Shown here piece after piece: positions 24,347 through 32,723 of a stretch of DNA of 34,952 nt. Source of the stretch: Planctomycetota bacterium (GTDB taxonomy: Bacteria > Planctomycetota > Phycisphaerae > Phycisphaerales > SM1A02). Within the stretch, counting starts at the first letter, position 1, and the number at the start of each line of letters is the position of its first letter. The position numbers were made by a program, and so were the translations under genes. Below the pieces are notes generated by a model, which was not told the DNA's origin, searched no databases, and saw only the letters and a program-made list of their open reading frames with translations. The stretch covers positions 1 to 34,952 of the forward strand of contig JADFOJ010000036.1 in the NCBI GenBank assembly GCA_022562915.1, read 5' to 3'.

Positions 24347-24489
24347 GACGTGCGAAGACACGGGCGACCCGCCTGCGGCGGATCGACCGTGCCACCCTCG
24401 GAGTGGTGGCTTGCTGCTTGTACGTCCGGAGCAGAATCTCCGGGTGGCACGGTCGACGGCGTCCGCCGTCGCCCGTGTCTTTGCACGTC
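24347..24489. repeat. Dispersed palindromic repeat, copy A
   Basis: The left arm starts GACGTGCGAAGACACGGGCG and ends TCGACCGTGCCACC (24347-24396). The right arm (24443-24489) is its near-perfect inverse. The middles of the arms are variable small palindromes (GACGGC-gtcc-GCCGTC and CGCCTGCGGCG). Copy B at 30381 has the same conserved arm ends. The 24-base string beginning TCGACCGTGCCACC and ending CTCGGAGTGG is identical in both copies. Confidence 0.75.
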
Positions 24490-24515
24490 CCGCTTCACAC
24501 CTCCCCCCGGCACAC

Positions 24516-24815
24516 TCAGTCAGTCTCGGAAGCCTCCCGGCACTGCAGGATCAGCGCCTCGATCTTCTCGCAGGTGGCCGACACCTCGGCGTCCTCGGCA
24601 AGAAGCAGTGTGTCCAGCTCCTGGGCCCACTCGCCCAGCGACGACCTGCCGGATCCGTCCGCCATCGCGGCAAGCTGCCCGGCGAGCAGCCGCAGGCGCG
24701 AGGCCTCCCCCTCCCGCCAGGCGTCCCCGACGGACTTCGTCTGGGCGAGAAGCTGATCGAGCAGGTTCTCGATCCGCGTGCCCTCTGACGGGTTCAACCC
24801 TTCCTGAGCGGTCAT
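24516..24815 (-). CDS. Small helical protein, degenerate HPt-like
   Basis: This 99-residue acidic, all-helical protein was assigned to ATG 24815 because GGAG lies 7 nt upstream; an ATG at 24827 is the alternative. The pattern of two helices, WREGEASRLRLLAGQLAAMA and SLGEWAQELDTLL, is reminiscent of histidine phosphotransfer domains. However, the position of the phospho-accepting His is occupied by Ala/Gly/Gln, so a phosphorelay role is doubtful. It is divergent from the large secreted protein at 25062 and converges on the prenyl synthase gene. Confidence 0.6.
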   Translation of the reverse strand: MTAQEGLNPSEGTRIENLLDQLLAQTKSVGDAWREGEASRLRLLAGQLAAMADGSGRSSLGEWAQELDTLLLAEDAEVSATCEKIEALILQCREASETD

Positions 24816-25061
24816 CGACAGCTCCATCGGCCTGCACGGCGGCGGTCTTGAGTGGCCGGATCTCCCGGAAGACCTGTCCCGGGGAGGCCCGGGACCCCCT
24901 GCCGGCAACTTATCCACGAAATACAGGTGGCCGATTCGGCTGGGCGCGATACTATAGGTCACGGTCTGCCGAGGCACGCCGCCGGAGGAAGAAAGACCCC
25001 ACGCCCTACTGGAGCAGCGCGTTGCGTTCGGCAATGCGCGAGGAAAAAGGAGATCTGGCCA

Positions 25062-27482
25062 ATGACGTGTTTAAGTAAAAGCACCGCGACAGGTGCCGGT
25101 ATCGGTCTACTCGTGCCTGCCGTCCTCTCGCTGGCACTGTCGGTACCCGCGCACGCGGGGCCGCCGGTGTGCGACAGTGCACCCTGCAATGCACCTGGGT
25201 CCGCGTTTGTCGAGGGTGAGGCGTGCATCGCCAACAACGGCGAGGACCTTTTCAACTCCGGGTGCAACGCCGTCGCCCCGAGCATCGCGGACTTCACCGT
25301 GATCGGGATCGGGACTGGGCCGCTCGGGGCCTCATTCATTGTCTGCGGCAACACCAGCACATTCCAGAACGGCGACCCGTGCGTCGACGACGCCGATTGC
25401 GTGGTACCGGAGACCTGCGACGTGGACGCCGGTCTCTGCGATCCGTCGGACTCGCGCGATACCGACTGGTTCGTCGTGCCCCAGGCCCTTCTCGCGGCCT
25501 TTGACACGGACAACGACGGCCGGGTCCTCATCTCCGCGCGACTTCGCAGCGGCTTTGACGGCACCATTTTCCTGGTCGCCATCGACGACGGCGGCGTGTT
25601 CTGCGCGAACACCACGCTCGACTTCACCAACAGCACGGCACCCGAACTGGGTGGATGCTCTGAAGATTCGCAGGACATCCAGGCGGTCATCGTCCTGGCG
25701 GATCACCCCAGCGGCATCTCCATCGTGGTCGTCAACCAGACCTTCGGCACCGGTACGGCATGCGGTGCGGGCAACAACGGCTACCTGATTCAGGTCTGGG
25801 GCAACGACGTGGTCGCGGCATGCGACGCCGGCGCCGGGGTGTGCAACGAACCCAACGCCACGCCCGGCTGCGAAGACGCCGAATGCTGTTCGCTGGTCTG
25901 CCTCGCCCTTCCCATCTGCTGCTTCCTGGTGTGGGACGAGGCTTGCGTGGACAACGCGATCAGCGTGCAGGGCTGCGCCTTCACGCCGTACGCCTGCGAC
26001 GCTCCCGACCTGACCCAGCCGGACTGCTGCGACGTCCTGTCCGCCAGCCCGCCCCTGATCATCTTTGACGATGACGTGTTTGCCTTCGACACCACCGACG
26101 CCAACAGCGACGGCGCACCCGAGGGCACAGGCGCCGACTGCATCCCCAACACCCTGACCCTTGTGGGCAACGACTTGTGGTTCATCTTCGAGGCCACCGA
26201 GAACGGGACGCTGACCGCCAGCACGTGCGACACGGCCACGTTCGACACGATTCTCGAGGTCTATGACATCGGTCCCGTCGGCTCGGCGTTCGATTGTGAC
26301 GACATCAAGGCCCAGATTGGCCAGATCGGGTGCAACGACACCGGCGGTCAGGGGGGCGAGGGACAGTGCAGCAATGGCCCCGAGGCCGAGGATACGGCCC
26401 ACGTCCACGTCGACGTCGTGTCGGGCATCCAGTACCTGGTCCGTCTCGGCGGCTTCCAGGTCGGGGGGGGGAACCCGGCGGCAGAGGATTGGGGCCCCGG
26501 CACGATCAGCTTCGACTTCATCCCCGGTGAGGCGCTGTTCAACACAGGGCCGCACGAGACGGTGCTCTTCAACGGCGCCGCGTCGCTGCTGGGCTGGATT
26601 TCCGGACAAATCGCGCCCGGGCCGGGCTTGGACACCGATCGCCGCTGCGTGCAGGCGTTCACACTGCCAGAGCTGCCGCCAGGCCCGAACACCGTGTGGA
26701 AGATCAACGAGATCTACTTCGGCGCGTTCCAGTCGGGCACCAACAACGAGCTGATGAACATTGAGATCTTCTCTCGGACCCCCGGACCGGACCCCCCCAA
26801 CGACCCCAACTGGCCCGGGGTGGAACCCGTACCCGCGGACTCGCTGGTGTTGATCACGATGCCGATGCCGATCGCCGTGGAGTATCCGGATCGGCCGATC
26901 GGCAACGACGACAACTACGCGGCCGACCTGACCGCTCAGAACCTGCTCCTTCCGCCGGGTGACTACTGGCTGACGCAATTCGCGTCGAACACCGCCAAGA
27001 CCTTCGAGAGCTCCAGCCTGGCGTGGCTCACCAACGCCCACGGCGGCATCAACAACTTCTGCGACGTGGATTCGCCGGCGGACTACCCGGATCCCTCGAA
27101 CCTGGGCTGCACGGGCGTCGCGCAAGGGCACGCGGTCATGTACCGGGCCCGCATCTATCCGCCGGAGATCGACCCCGATGCCGGGTACAGGTCCTACGTG
27201 CTGACAAAGGCCGTGCTGGACATCGATCCGGCCAACGACCCGACCCCGAACGCGGCGGACCTCTACAACGCGTCGTTCCAGATTCGCGGCATCCCCGCGA
27301 CGGAGGCACTGCCCTGCCCGTGGGACTGCGGCGGCGACAACGACGGCAACGTCGGCATCGTCGACTTCCTGGCGCTGCTCGGCCAGTGGACGCAAATCGA
27401 CACGTCCTGCGACTTCGATGGCGGCGGTGTCGGCATCGTCGACTTCCTCGAGCTGCTCGGGAACTGGGGCGCCTGCCCGTAA
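25062..27482 (+). CDS. Large Cys-rich secreted protein with dockerin-like C-terminus
   Basis: This 806-residue protein has a signal peptide (GLLVPAVLSLALSVPAHAG) and an acidic, Asn/Asp/Thr-rich body of beta character. A cysteine cluster near residue 270 (CEDAECCSLVCLALPICC, then WDEACV) matches a CC-x(2)-VC-x(4)-CC-x(4)-WD-x(2)-C pattern I associate with planctomycete secreted proteins. The C-terminus carries the paired dockerin-like repeats GDNDGNVGIVDFLALLGQW and GGGVGIVDFLELLGNWGACP. The strong AAGGAG 10 nt before ATG 25062 fixes the start. It is probably exported and surface-attached, with calcium binding in the Asp-rich loops likely. A weak -10-like TACTAT lies near 24950. A good terminator follows the stop. 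Confidence 0.87.
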   Translation: MTCLSKSTATGAGIGLLVPAVLSLALSVPAHAGPPVCDSAPCNAPGSAFVEGEACIANNGEDLFNSGCNAVAPSIADFTVIGIGTGPLGASFIVCGNTSTFQNGDPCVDDADCVVPETCDVDAGLCDPSDSRDTDWFVVPQALLAAFDTDNDGRVLISARLRSGFDGTIFLVAIDDGGVFCANTTLDFTNSTAPELGGCSEDSQDIQAVIVLADHPSGISIVVVNQTFGTGTACGAGNNGYLIQVWGNDVVAACDAGAGVCNEPNATPGCEDAECCSLVCLALPICCFLVWDEACVDNAISVQGCAFTPYACDAPDLTQPDCCDVLSASPPLIIFDDDVFAFDTTDANSDGAPEGTGADCIPNTLTLVGNDLWFIFEATENGTLTASTCDTATFDTILEVYDIGPVGSAFDCDDIKAQIGQIGCNDTGGQGGEGQCSNGPEAEDTAHVHVDVVSGIQYLVRLGGFQVGGGNPAAEDWGPGTISFDFIPGEALFNTGPHETVLFNGAASLLGWISGQIAPGPGLDTDRRCVQAFTLPELPPGPNTVWKINEIYFGAFQSGTNNELMNIEIFSRTPGPDPPNDPNWPGVEPVPADSLVLITMPMPIAVEYPDRPIGNDDNYAADLTAQNLLLPPGDYWLTQFASNTAKTFESSSLAWLTNAHGGINNFCDVDSPADYPDPSNLGCTGVAQGHAVMYRARIYPPEIDPDAGYRSYVLTKAVLDIDPANDPTPNAADLYNASFQIRGIPATEALPCPWDCGGDNDGNVGIVDFLALLGQWTQIDTSCDFDGGGVGIVDFLELLGNWGACP

Positions 27483-27502
27483 TCCGCAGCGGTTGATCCT
27501 GC

Positions 27503-28303
27503 TCACACACCCCCGGGCTGCGGCAGCCCGGGGGTTTTCTCGTCGCCGGCGAGCACCTCCAGGCGCCAGCAGCCGTAGGGATTGTGCATCGGCGTCCCGG
27601 CGGGAGGAAAGTCGCACTCCTGCCCCCGGACGCGATGCGTCGCTTCCTCGGAATCCCCGACGAGGTCGCCGTCGGTCATGTCGAAGCCGCAGAAGATCGT
27701 GTAGAGAAGGAAGCTGTTGAGCACGATGTCATCGGCCTCGCGATCGCCGGTGCGGGTCATGACGGCGTCGCGGATACCCAGCACGTGCATCCCCACCGAG
27801 TAGATGTTCTGCTCGTTGCCGTACGACGCGACGAACGCGGGGAGGGTAGCCCCGTCGTCGGGGTCGCCCGCCAGGTGCAGCCAGTCGCAGCCGGGGTGTG
27901 CGGCCCCGCTGTTGTCGATGAAGACGCCCATGCCGCCGGCACGGACCACGGCGGCGGCGGCGGTCATCATGCGTTGCGCCGCCGCGATCGACCCGCCCGG
28001 GCCGCACAGGCACACGTTGACCCCGTATTTCCTGATGCTGCTCTGCTGGGCCCGGGTCAGGCGGCCACGGCACGCCGACATGAAGATGCCCGCGAACTCG
28101 TCGTCGGGGCCGTGCGGGTAGACCTGCAGCCGCGCCCCGTCCGGCAATCGCAACCAGCCGGGCGTGAGCGTGAAACCGCCGGGCAGCGACTTTTCCAGCG
28201 ACGCGGGACAGCTCCACGTGCCGGGGATCCGCACGGCGATCTCGGGGGGCCGGTCCTGGCTGGGGTCCTCGGGCAAGTCGGGCATCGCGACTCGACCGTA
28301 CAT
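27503..28303 (-). CDS. DUF4261-like protein
   Basis: This 266-residue cytoplasmic protein has a C-terminal region resembling DUF4261: AAAAVVRAGGMGVFIDNSG, HPGCDWLHLAGDP and IYSVGMHVLGIRDAVM. The N-terminal part includes FAGIFMSACRGRLTRAQQSS. No function is established for the family. ATG 28303 and 28285 are both possible starts, without a clear ribosome binding site. Longer upstream extension would run antisense to the next gene and is rejected. The C-terminus is encoded by the terminator hairpin of the convergent gene. Confidence 0.7.
   Translation of the reverse strand: MYGRVAMPDLPEDPSQDRPPEIAVRIPGTWSCPASLEKSLPGGFTLTPGWLRLPDGARLQVYPHGPDDEFAGIFMSACRGRLTRAQQSSIRKYGVNVCLCGPGGSIAAAQRMMTAAAAVVRAGGMGVFIDNSGAAHPGCDWLHLAGDPDDGATLPAFVASYGNEQNIYSVGMHVLGIRDAVMTRTGDREADDIVLNSFLLYTIFCGFDMTDGDLVGDSEEATHRVRGQECDFPPAGTPMHNPYGCWRLEVLAGDEKTPGLPQPGGV
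27508..27538 (+). terminator. Rho-independent terminator of the Cys-rich secreted protein gene
   Basis: CCCCCGGGCTG (27510-27520) pairs with CAGCCCGGGGG (27524-27534) around CGG and is followed by TTTT. It lies 27 nt after the stop. The same bases encode the last residues (GLPQPGGV) of the convergent minus-strand gene, so the hairpin is nested in coding sequence. Confidence 0.8.
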
Positions 28304-28435
28304 GCGCCGCCGCCACGCCCGCCGACGACTGCCAAAACGCCGTGGGCATACTGTTTTTCGTCGAAGAAACACCACCCGGCGCCGGTTGGTGACCTTGAAT
28401 GAATGAGTGAATGACCCAGTACACGGGAGGTCGCG

Positions 28436-29380
28436 ATGCTGATGGCAATCCTCCTGGTTTCGGGAGCCGTGGCGGGCCAGGGTGATCGCGGCGCGACACT
28501 GCTCGCCGACGACACCACGTTCGAGGTCGTTGCAACCGTCGCCGTCCCCGACGCGCCGCACGGGATCTGCTTTTCCGCGGACGGGCGATTCGCCTACGTG
28601 GCGTGCGAGGGCAACCATACCGTCAGCGTGATCCGGACCACCACGGCACCGGGGCCCACGCCCGGCCCGGCGAAGACCGAGGTGGTCGTGCTGGGCATGA
28701 TTCACTCCGGGCACCGCACGAGTACGCACTACGGCCTCGACGTCGTTCGGGACCTCGTCCGGGCGATCGATCCGGACTCCATCTGCGTGGAGATCCCGCC
28801 CAATCGCTTCGACCGGGCGGCGGCGGAGTTCCGCGAGACCGGCACCATTACCGAGACGCGCGTGAGGGTGTTCCCGGAGTACGTCGACGTCATCTTCCCG
28901 CTCACGCGCGAACTGGACTTCCGGATCGTTCCAACCGCCGGCTGGACCGCCCAGATGAACGACTACCGCCGCGCCGCGCTGGGCAGGATCTCCCGGGACC
29001 CGGCCCGGGCATCGGAGTGGGCCGAGTACCAGGCCTCCATGGAGACGATGGACAGAGCGATCCAGGCGATCGACGGCGAGGACGACCCGCGTTCGATACA
29101 CCGGGACGAGTATGACTCGATCATCCGGCGCGGGCTGGGCGGCCCGTACGACACGTACTTCAACGACGACCTCGCCGACGGGGGCTGGGACAACATCAAC
29201 GCGAAACACTACGCGCTGATCGCCGCGCACCTCGACAGGGTGCGGGGTCGGGGGCAGCGCGTCCTGATCACCTACGGGGCGGCGCACAAGGGATGGTTCC
29301 TGCGCATGCTCCGAAAGCGCGACGACGTGACGCTGTTGGAGGTCGGGCCGTTTCTCGATGAGATCGACGCGATCAAGTAG
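28436..29380 (+). CDS. Single propeller-blade segment fused to TraB/TIKI-like hydrolase domain
   Basis: This 314-residue protein has a short signal-like N-terminus (MLMAILLVSGAVAGQG). It is followed by one YVTN-type beta-propeller blade: VVATVAVPDAPHGICFSADG, FAYVACEGNHTVSV. After a Pro/Thr linker comes a domain beginning VVVLGMIHSGHRTS and IDPDSICVEIPPNRF, ending with VLITYGAAHKGWFLRMLRKR. The GxxHxGH start, the conserved Glu and the late GxxH resemble the TraB/TIKI/GumN superfamily of putative metal-dependent hydrolases. The exact family is uncertain. One blade cannot close a propeller, so it is either a remnant or an interaction edge. GGGAGG 5 nt before ATG 28436 supports the start. It is coupled to the next gene (2-nt gap). 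Confidence 0.7.
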   Translation: MLMAILLVSGAVAGQGDRGATLLADDTTFEVVATVAVPDAPHGICFSADGRFAYVACEGNHTVSVIRTTTAPGPTPGPAKTEVVVLGMIHSGHRTSTHYGLDVVRDLVRAIDPDSICVEIPPNRFDRAAAEFRETGTITETRVRVFPEYVDVIFPLTRELDFRIVPTAGWTAQMNDYRRAALGRISRDPARASEWAEYQASMETMDRAIQAIDGEDDPRSIHRDEYDSIIRRGLGGPYDTYFNDDLADGGWDNINAKHYALIAAHLDRVRGRGQRVLITYGAAHKGWFLRMLRKRDDVTLLEVGPFLDEIDAIK

Positions 29381-29382
29381 GG

Positions 29383-30372
29383 ATGTCCCGGACTGCACCG
29401 ATGGCGATCGTGGAGGTATCCAGGCCGGCGCTCGATGAGATCAAGGCCGCGGTCCGGACACTGGGCGACGTCATCGTGCGAACGCCGCTGGTGCCGCTGC
29501 ACGGCGACGAAGGCGATGTCGGTGCGGCCCGAATCCTTCTCAAACCGGAGACACACCAGCGCATCGGGTCCTTCAAGATTCGCGGCGTGTTCAACGCGGT
29601 CGCGTCGTTGCCCGAGGACCGGCGACGCGGCGGCGTCAGTACGGTCAGCGCCGGCAACACCGCCCAGGCGCTGGCGTGGGCCGCCCGGCACTTCGGCGTG
29701 CCCGCCCGAAGCCTCATGCCCCTGACGGCACCGGCGGGCAAGGTCGATGCCGTTCGCGATCTTGGCGCCGACGTGGTCCTGGTCCCGGTCGCCGAGGTCT
29801 TCGACTACCTCAGGAACCACCGCTGGAAGAGCGAGCCGTGGGCGTTCATCCATCCCTGGACCGATCGCAACGTCCTTGTCGGCCACGGCACGATGGGGCT
29901 GGAGATCATCGCCGACTGCCCCGAGGTGGACACCGTGTTCGTTCCCGTCGGCGGCGGCGGCCTGATCGGGGGCGTGGGCAGCGCGCTCAAGATGCTGAAG
30001 CCGGAGGTCCGGCTCATCGCCGTCGAGCCGCGGGGTTGCCCGTCACTGAAGGTGAGCCTCGCTGCCGGCCGGCCGGAGCCGGTCCAATGCGAGACGATCT
30101 GCGACGGCGTCGCCGTGCCGTACATCACCGACGAGATGTTCCCCTTGTTGCGCGACCTCGTGGATGAGGCCGTCCTGGTCTCGGACGACGACGTCCGCGC
30201 GACCGTGCGCCGCCTGGCCCTCCGTGAAAAGATCGTCGCCGAGCCCTCCGGCGCGCTGGCGCTGGCCGCGGCGCTGGCGACACCCCCGGCCCAGCGCGGC
30301 ACGACCGTGTGCATCGTCTCCGGCGGCAGCATCGACGCCGCCGCCCTCGCCGCGATCCTGACCGGGCACTGA
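29383..30372 (+). CDS. Threonine/serine dehydratase-like PLP enzyme
   Basis: This 329-residue fold-type II PLP enzyme resembles catabolic threonine dehydratase or serine racemase. The Schiff-base lysine is Lys65 in GSFKIRG. SAGNTAQ (89-95) contacts the substrate carboxylate, GGGGLIGG (190-197) binds the PLP phosphate, and the late SGGS contacts the pyridine nitrogen. No ACT regulatory domain is present, so it is not a long allosteric IlvA. The product would be 2-oxobutyrate or pyruvate plus ammonia. The start ATG is 2 nt after the upstream stop; ATG 29401 is an alternative. A palindromic repeat and a terminator follow. Confidence 0.87.
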   Translation: MSRTAPMAIVEVSRPALDEIKAAVRTLGDVIVRTPLVPLHGDEGDVGAARILLKPETHQRIGSFKIRGVFNAVASLPEDRRRGGVSTVSAGNTAQALAWAARHFGVPARSLMPLTAPAGKVDAVRDLGADVVLVPVAEVFDYLRNHRWKSEPWAFIHPWTDRNVLVGHGTMGLEIIADCPEVDTVFVPVGGGGLIGGVGSALKMLKPEVRLIAVEPRGCPSLKVSLAAGRPEPVQCETICDGVAVPYITDEMFPLLRDLVDEAVLVSDDDVRATVRRLALREKIVAEPSGALALAAALATPPAQRGTTVCIVSGGSIDAAALAAILTGH

Positions 30373-30380
30373 TCCGGGGG

Positions 30381-30485
30381 GGTGGCACGGTCGAGCTTGC
30401 TCGCCCGTGTCTTCGAACGTCGCTCCCCACGGGCGAACTCGTCCGCCTGCGGCGAACTCGCTCGACCGTGCCACCCTCGGAGTGG
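30381..30485. repeat. Dispersed palindromic repeat, copy B
   Basis: The left arm starts GGTGGCACGGTCGAGCTTGC and continues TCGCCCGTGTCTTCGAACGT. The right arm contains CACGGGCGAACTC and CGCCTGCGGCG and ends TCGACCGTGCCACC. The arm ends are shared with copy A at 24347, while the central stems differ (GAGC-tt-GCTC here). It sits 9 nt after the PLP enzyme stop, directly before a terminator. Confidence 0.75.
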
Positions 30486-30514
30486 GAGAAAAAGGACCCT
30501 GGGTCCTTTTTCTC
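30486..30514. terminator. Bidirectional rho-independent terminator
   Basis: GAGAAAAAGGACCC (30486-30499) is the perfect inverse of GGGTCCTTTTTCTC (30501-30514). It has a GC-rich core with A and T runs on each side, so it can terminate from both strands. It separates the PLP enzyme gene from the convergent frameshifted lipoprotein gene, whose stop lies 7 nt away. Confidence 0.85.
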
Positions 30515-30520
30515 GTCGGC

Positions 30521-31868
30521 TCATCGCACCTTGGGCGGTCGAATGAGCTTGACGGCCACGACCCGGTACACGACGAGCCCCAGGAGCAGGACCCCGATCA
30601 GTTGCATCGTCCGCCGTGCAAGCCGATCGACGATCATGTTGGTCTGCGCAACCGCGTGATCGATCGTGGCCGTCGAGGCACGATCCACCTCGGCCAGGAG
30701 ATCCTTCGCGGCGCCGGACTGGATGTCGCTCACCAGGCCGCGCAGCTCGACCGTCGTCGCGTGCAACTGCTCGGTCGCGTGCAGAACGTCCTTCATGTCG
30801 AAGGGCTCACCGGGGTCGCTGACCGGCGGCGCCGCCGACGGCGCGGGGGCGACCGCCGCCACGATCTCGTTGACCGTGTCCGCCGTCGCCTTGATGTTCG
30901 CCGTCGCCTCGTTGACGTCGGCGGCGATCGAGCGGACGGTCTCCAGGGAGGCATCGAGCACTTCGATCGTGGCGCGGGCTTCATCGAGTGCCGCGTCGAG
31001 TTCCTCTCGCAGATCGCCGGGCAGTGTCTCGACCGTCTGGGCGATCGACTCGATGCTCCTGGAGATGCGGTCGAGGTCTTCCCGGGTCTGCACGACGGCG
31101 TCCTGCGACTCCACCTGCAGCAGCAGCAGCTCGGTCTGCCAGCGGACGTATTGCGGCAACTGCAGGACAAGCCGCATGAACTCTTCGAGGGCCCGCGTGG
31201 CCGCGTGAATCGCCTCGGGCGTGCTTCCCACGCCTTCGAGGCCGCGGACAGGGGCGCCGAGAATCGAATCGATCGCACCCCGTTGCGTCTCGCTGGTGAC
31301 CTCGGGTATTCTCAGTGCGCCCGATCGAAGGTCGACCCCGATCGGGTTGTCGATGGCGATCGCTTCAATGTCGTCGCTTACCTCGTCCATGACGTCCGTG
31401 GGAAAGTAACGGTAGCCGATCTCGACGAGGTCCTTCTCCGTCGCGGCGACCGCGTCAACGATGAGCGGCTGCAGGTCGCCGAAGAGCGTCCGGCCCTGGC
31501 CCGTGGTCAGGTACAACCGCATCCGGACGATGAAGATCCAACCGTGCAGGTACGCGGCGCGGACGTCGGGGTTGTGGGTGAACGTGTACATGACGGGGAT
31601 CGCCCGCAATTTGAAGAGATATCGTCTGCTCGCGGACACGGGGGTCGCTCGTACGGGCGGCGATCTCCGTCGTGGTGCCGGCGATCCGTGCGCTCATCTG
31701 ATCGGCCAGGAGCAGCAGCGCCGGCCGCAGTGCCTCGGTGTTGACCTCCGCCGTCGCCAGTGCCGTCTCGGGCGGCGGCGCGAGGGTTGACGCGCTTCCG
31801 GCCGTCTTGTTGTTGCCGGCGCAACCCGCCAGCATGACGACGCCCGCCAGAACTGGTGCCCACTTCAT
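30521..31868 (-). pseudogene. Lipoprotein with C-terminal membrane segment, frameshifted
   Basis: Two adjoining frames look like one gene. The 5' frame, from ATG 31868, has a lipoprotein signal (VLAGVVMLAGCAG) and runs to about IAARTSDPRVREQTIS. The 3' frame takes over within about 31615-31640 with LFKLRAIPVMYTF and continues through a long helical, coiled-coil-like region (LDRISRSIESIAQTVETLP and similar) to a transmembrane segment (MQLIGVLLLGLVVYRVVAV) at the C-terminus. A single-base change would join them into about 448 residues. It may be a true mutation or a sequencing error. If intact, the protein would be envelope-anchored at both ends. I do not know its function. Confidence 0.7.
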
Positions 31869-32010
31869 GGCGGCGAGTATACGGTCAATGACCCGTCGAT
31901 CGGCACCCGATCTGTGACGCTCGGGCAAGGTGGGGCGTGACGGCGTTCCGAATGCCGTTTGCCCCCGGCCAACCGTGGTGTACGTTGAAGGTGAGAAAGG
32001 GAGAAACCAG

Positions 32011-32712
32011 ATGAAGACCAGTTGTTACCTGTACCTTGCCGGTTGCTGCGCACCGCTGATCCTCGCGACACCGGCGAACGCTACGTTCACCGGCCTCAGC
32101 ACGGAAGCCAGGACCAATGCATTCGGCCTCGACGTCATCAGCGTGTACGCCGACTTCGACCGGCCGGGTGACCAGTTGACCGCGATCGCGGGCACACCGT
32201 TGAGCCCGCTGAACCTGTCGGTCATCGGGGGGACGTTCTACCAGCACGCCTTTGGCACTGACCTGGCGCCGCTGGATACGATCGTCGCGATGTTCCCGTC
32301 GCTGGCGTTCGACACCTTCGTGACCATCGGTGTCGAGATCTTCGATATCGACGGTGACGGCGGCGGACAGCCCCAGAACTTCACGCTCATGACACCGGGC
32401 TGGCCGGGCTTCGGTCCCGGCAGTCTTTCGACGATGATTTCAGGGTGGTTCGTGCTCCCGTTCAGCCCGCAGGCCAACCCGTTCGATCCGACGTACGTCG
32501 CCGGTGACGGCCGGACGCTGATCGCCCAGCTCGCAACCACCGACGGCACCGGCTTCGAGGGCACGATGCTCGTGAGCTTCATGGACAGCTTCGGCGTGCC
32601 CGGCTCAACGCAGGCAACGTTCACGCACGTGATCCCTGCCCCGGGGACGCTGGTGCTGCTGGGCCTCGCCGGCCTCTTCGGCCGGCGACGGCGACGGTTC
32701 GCCGGCGAATAG
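32011..32712 (+). CDS. PEP-CTERM-type exported protein
   Basis: This 233-residue protein has an N-terminal signal (YLYLAGCCAPLILATPANA) and a beta-rich body. Its classical tripartite C-terminal sorting tail is PAPGTLVLLGLAGL (Pro motif plus hydrophobic helix) followed by FGRRRRR. Such tails are recognised and cleaved by exosortase-type transpeptidases, here with PAP in place of PEP. GAGAAAGGGAGA just before ATG 32011 supports the start over an in-frame extension to 31930. The body contains an Asp/Gly-rich turn (IFDIDGDGGGQ). No exosortase gene is in the window. It converges with the next gene, with 11 nt between stops. Confidence 0.85.
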   Translation: MKTSCYLYLAGCCAPLILATPANATFTGLSTEARTNAFGLDVISVYADFDRPGDQLTAIAGTPLSPLNLSVIGGTFYQHAFGTDLAPLDTIVAMFPSLAFDTFVTIGVEIFDIDGDGGGQPQNFTLMTPGWPGFGPGSLSTMISGWFVLPFSPQANPFDPTYVAGDGRTLIAQLATTDGTGFEGTMLVSFMDSFGVPGSTQATFTHVIPAPGTLVLLGLAGLFGRRRRRFAGE

Positions 32713-32723
32713 CGCCAACCCTG

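Noticed and set aside
24516..24815. Functional histidine phosphotransfer (HPt) protein
   Set aside because: The helical pattern fits, but there is no His-x-x-Lys-Gly at the phospho-acceptor position.
28304..29398. N-terminal extension of the DUF4261-like protein to 29398
   Set aside because: The extension runs antisense through the whole propeller/TraB-like gene, and its composition is non-protein-like.
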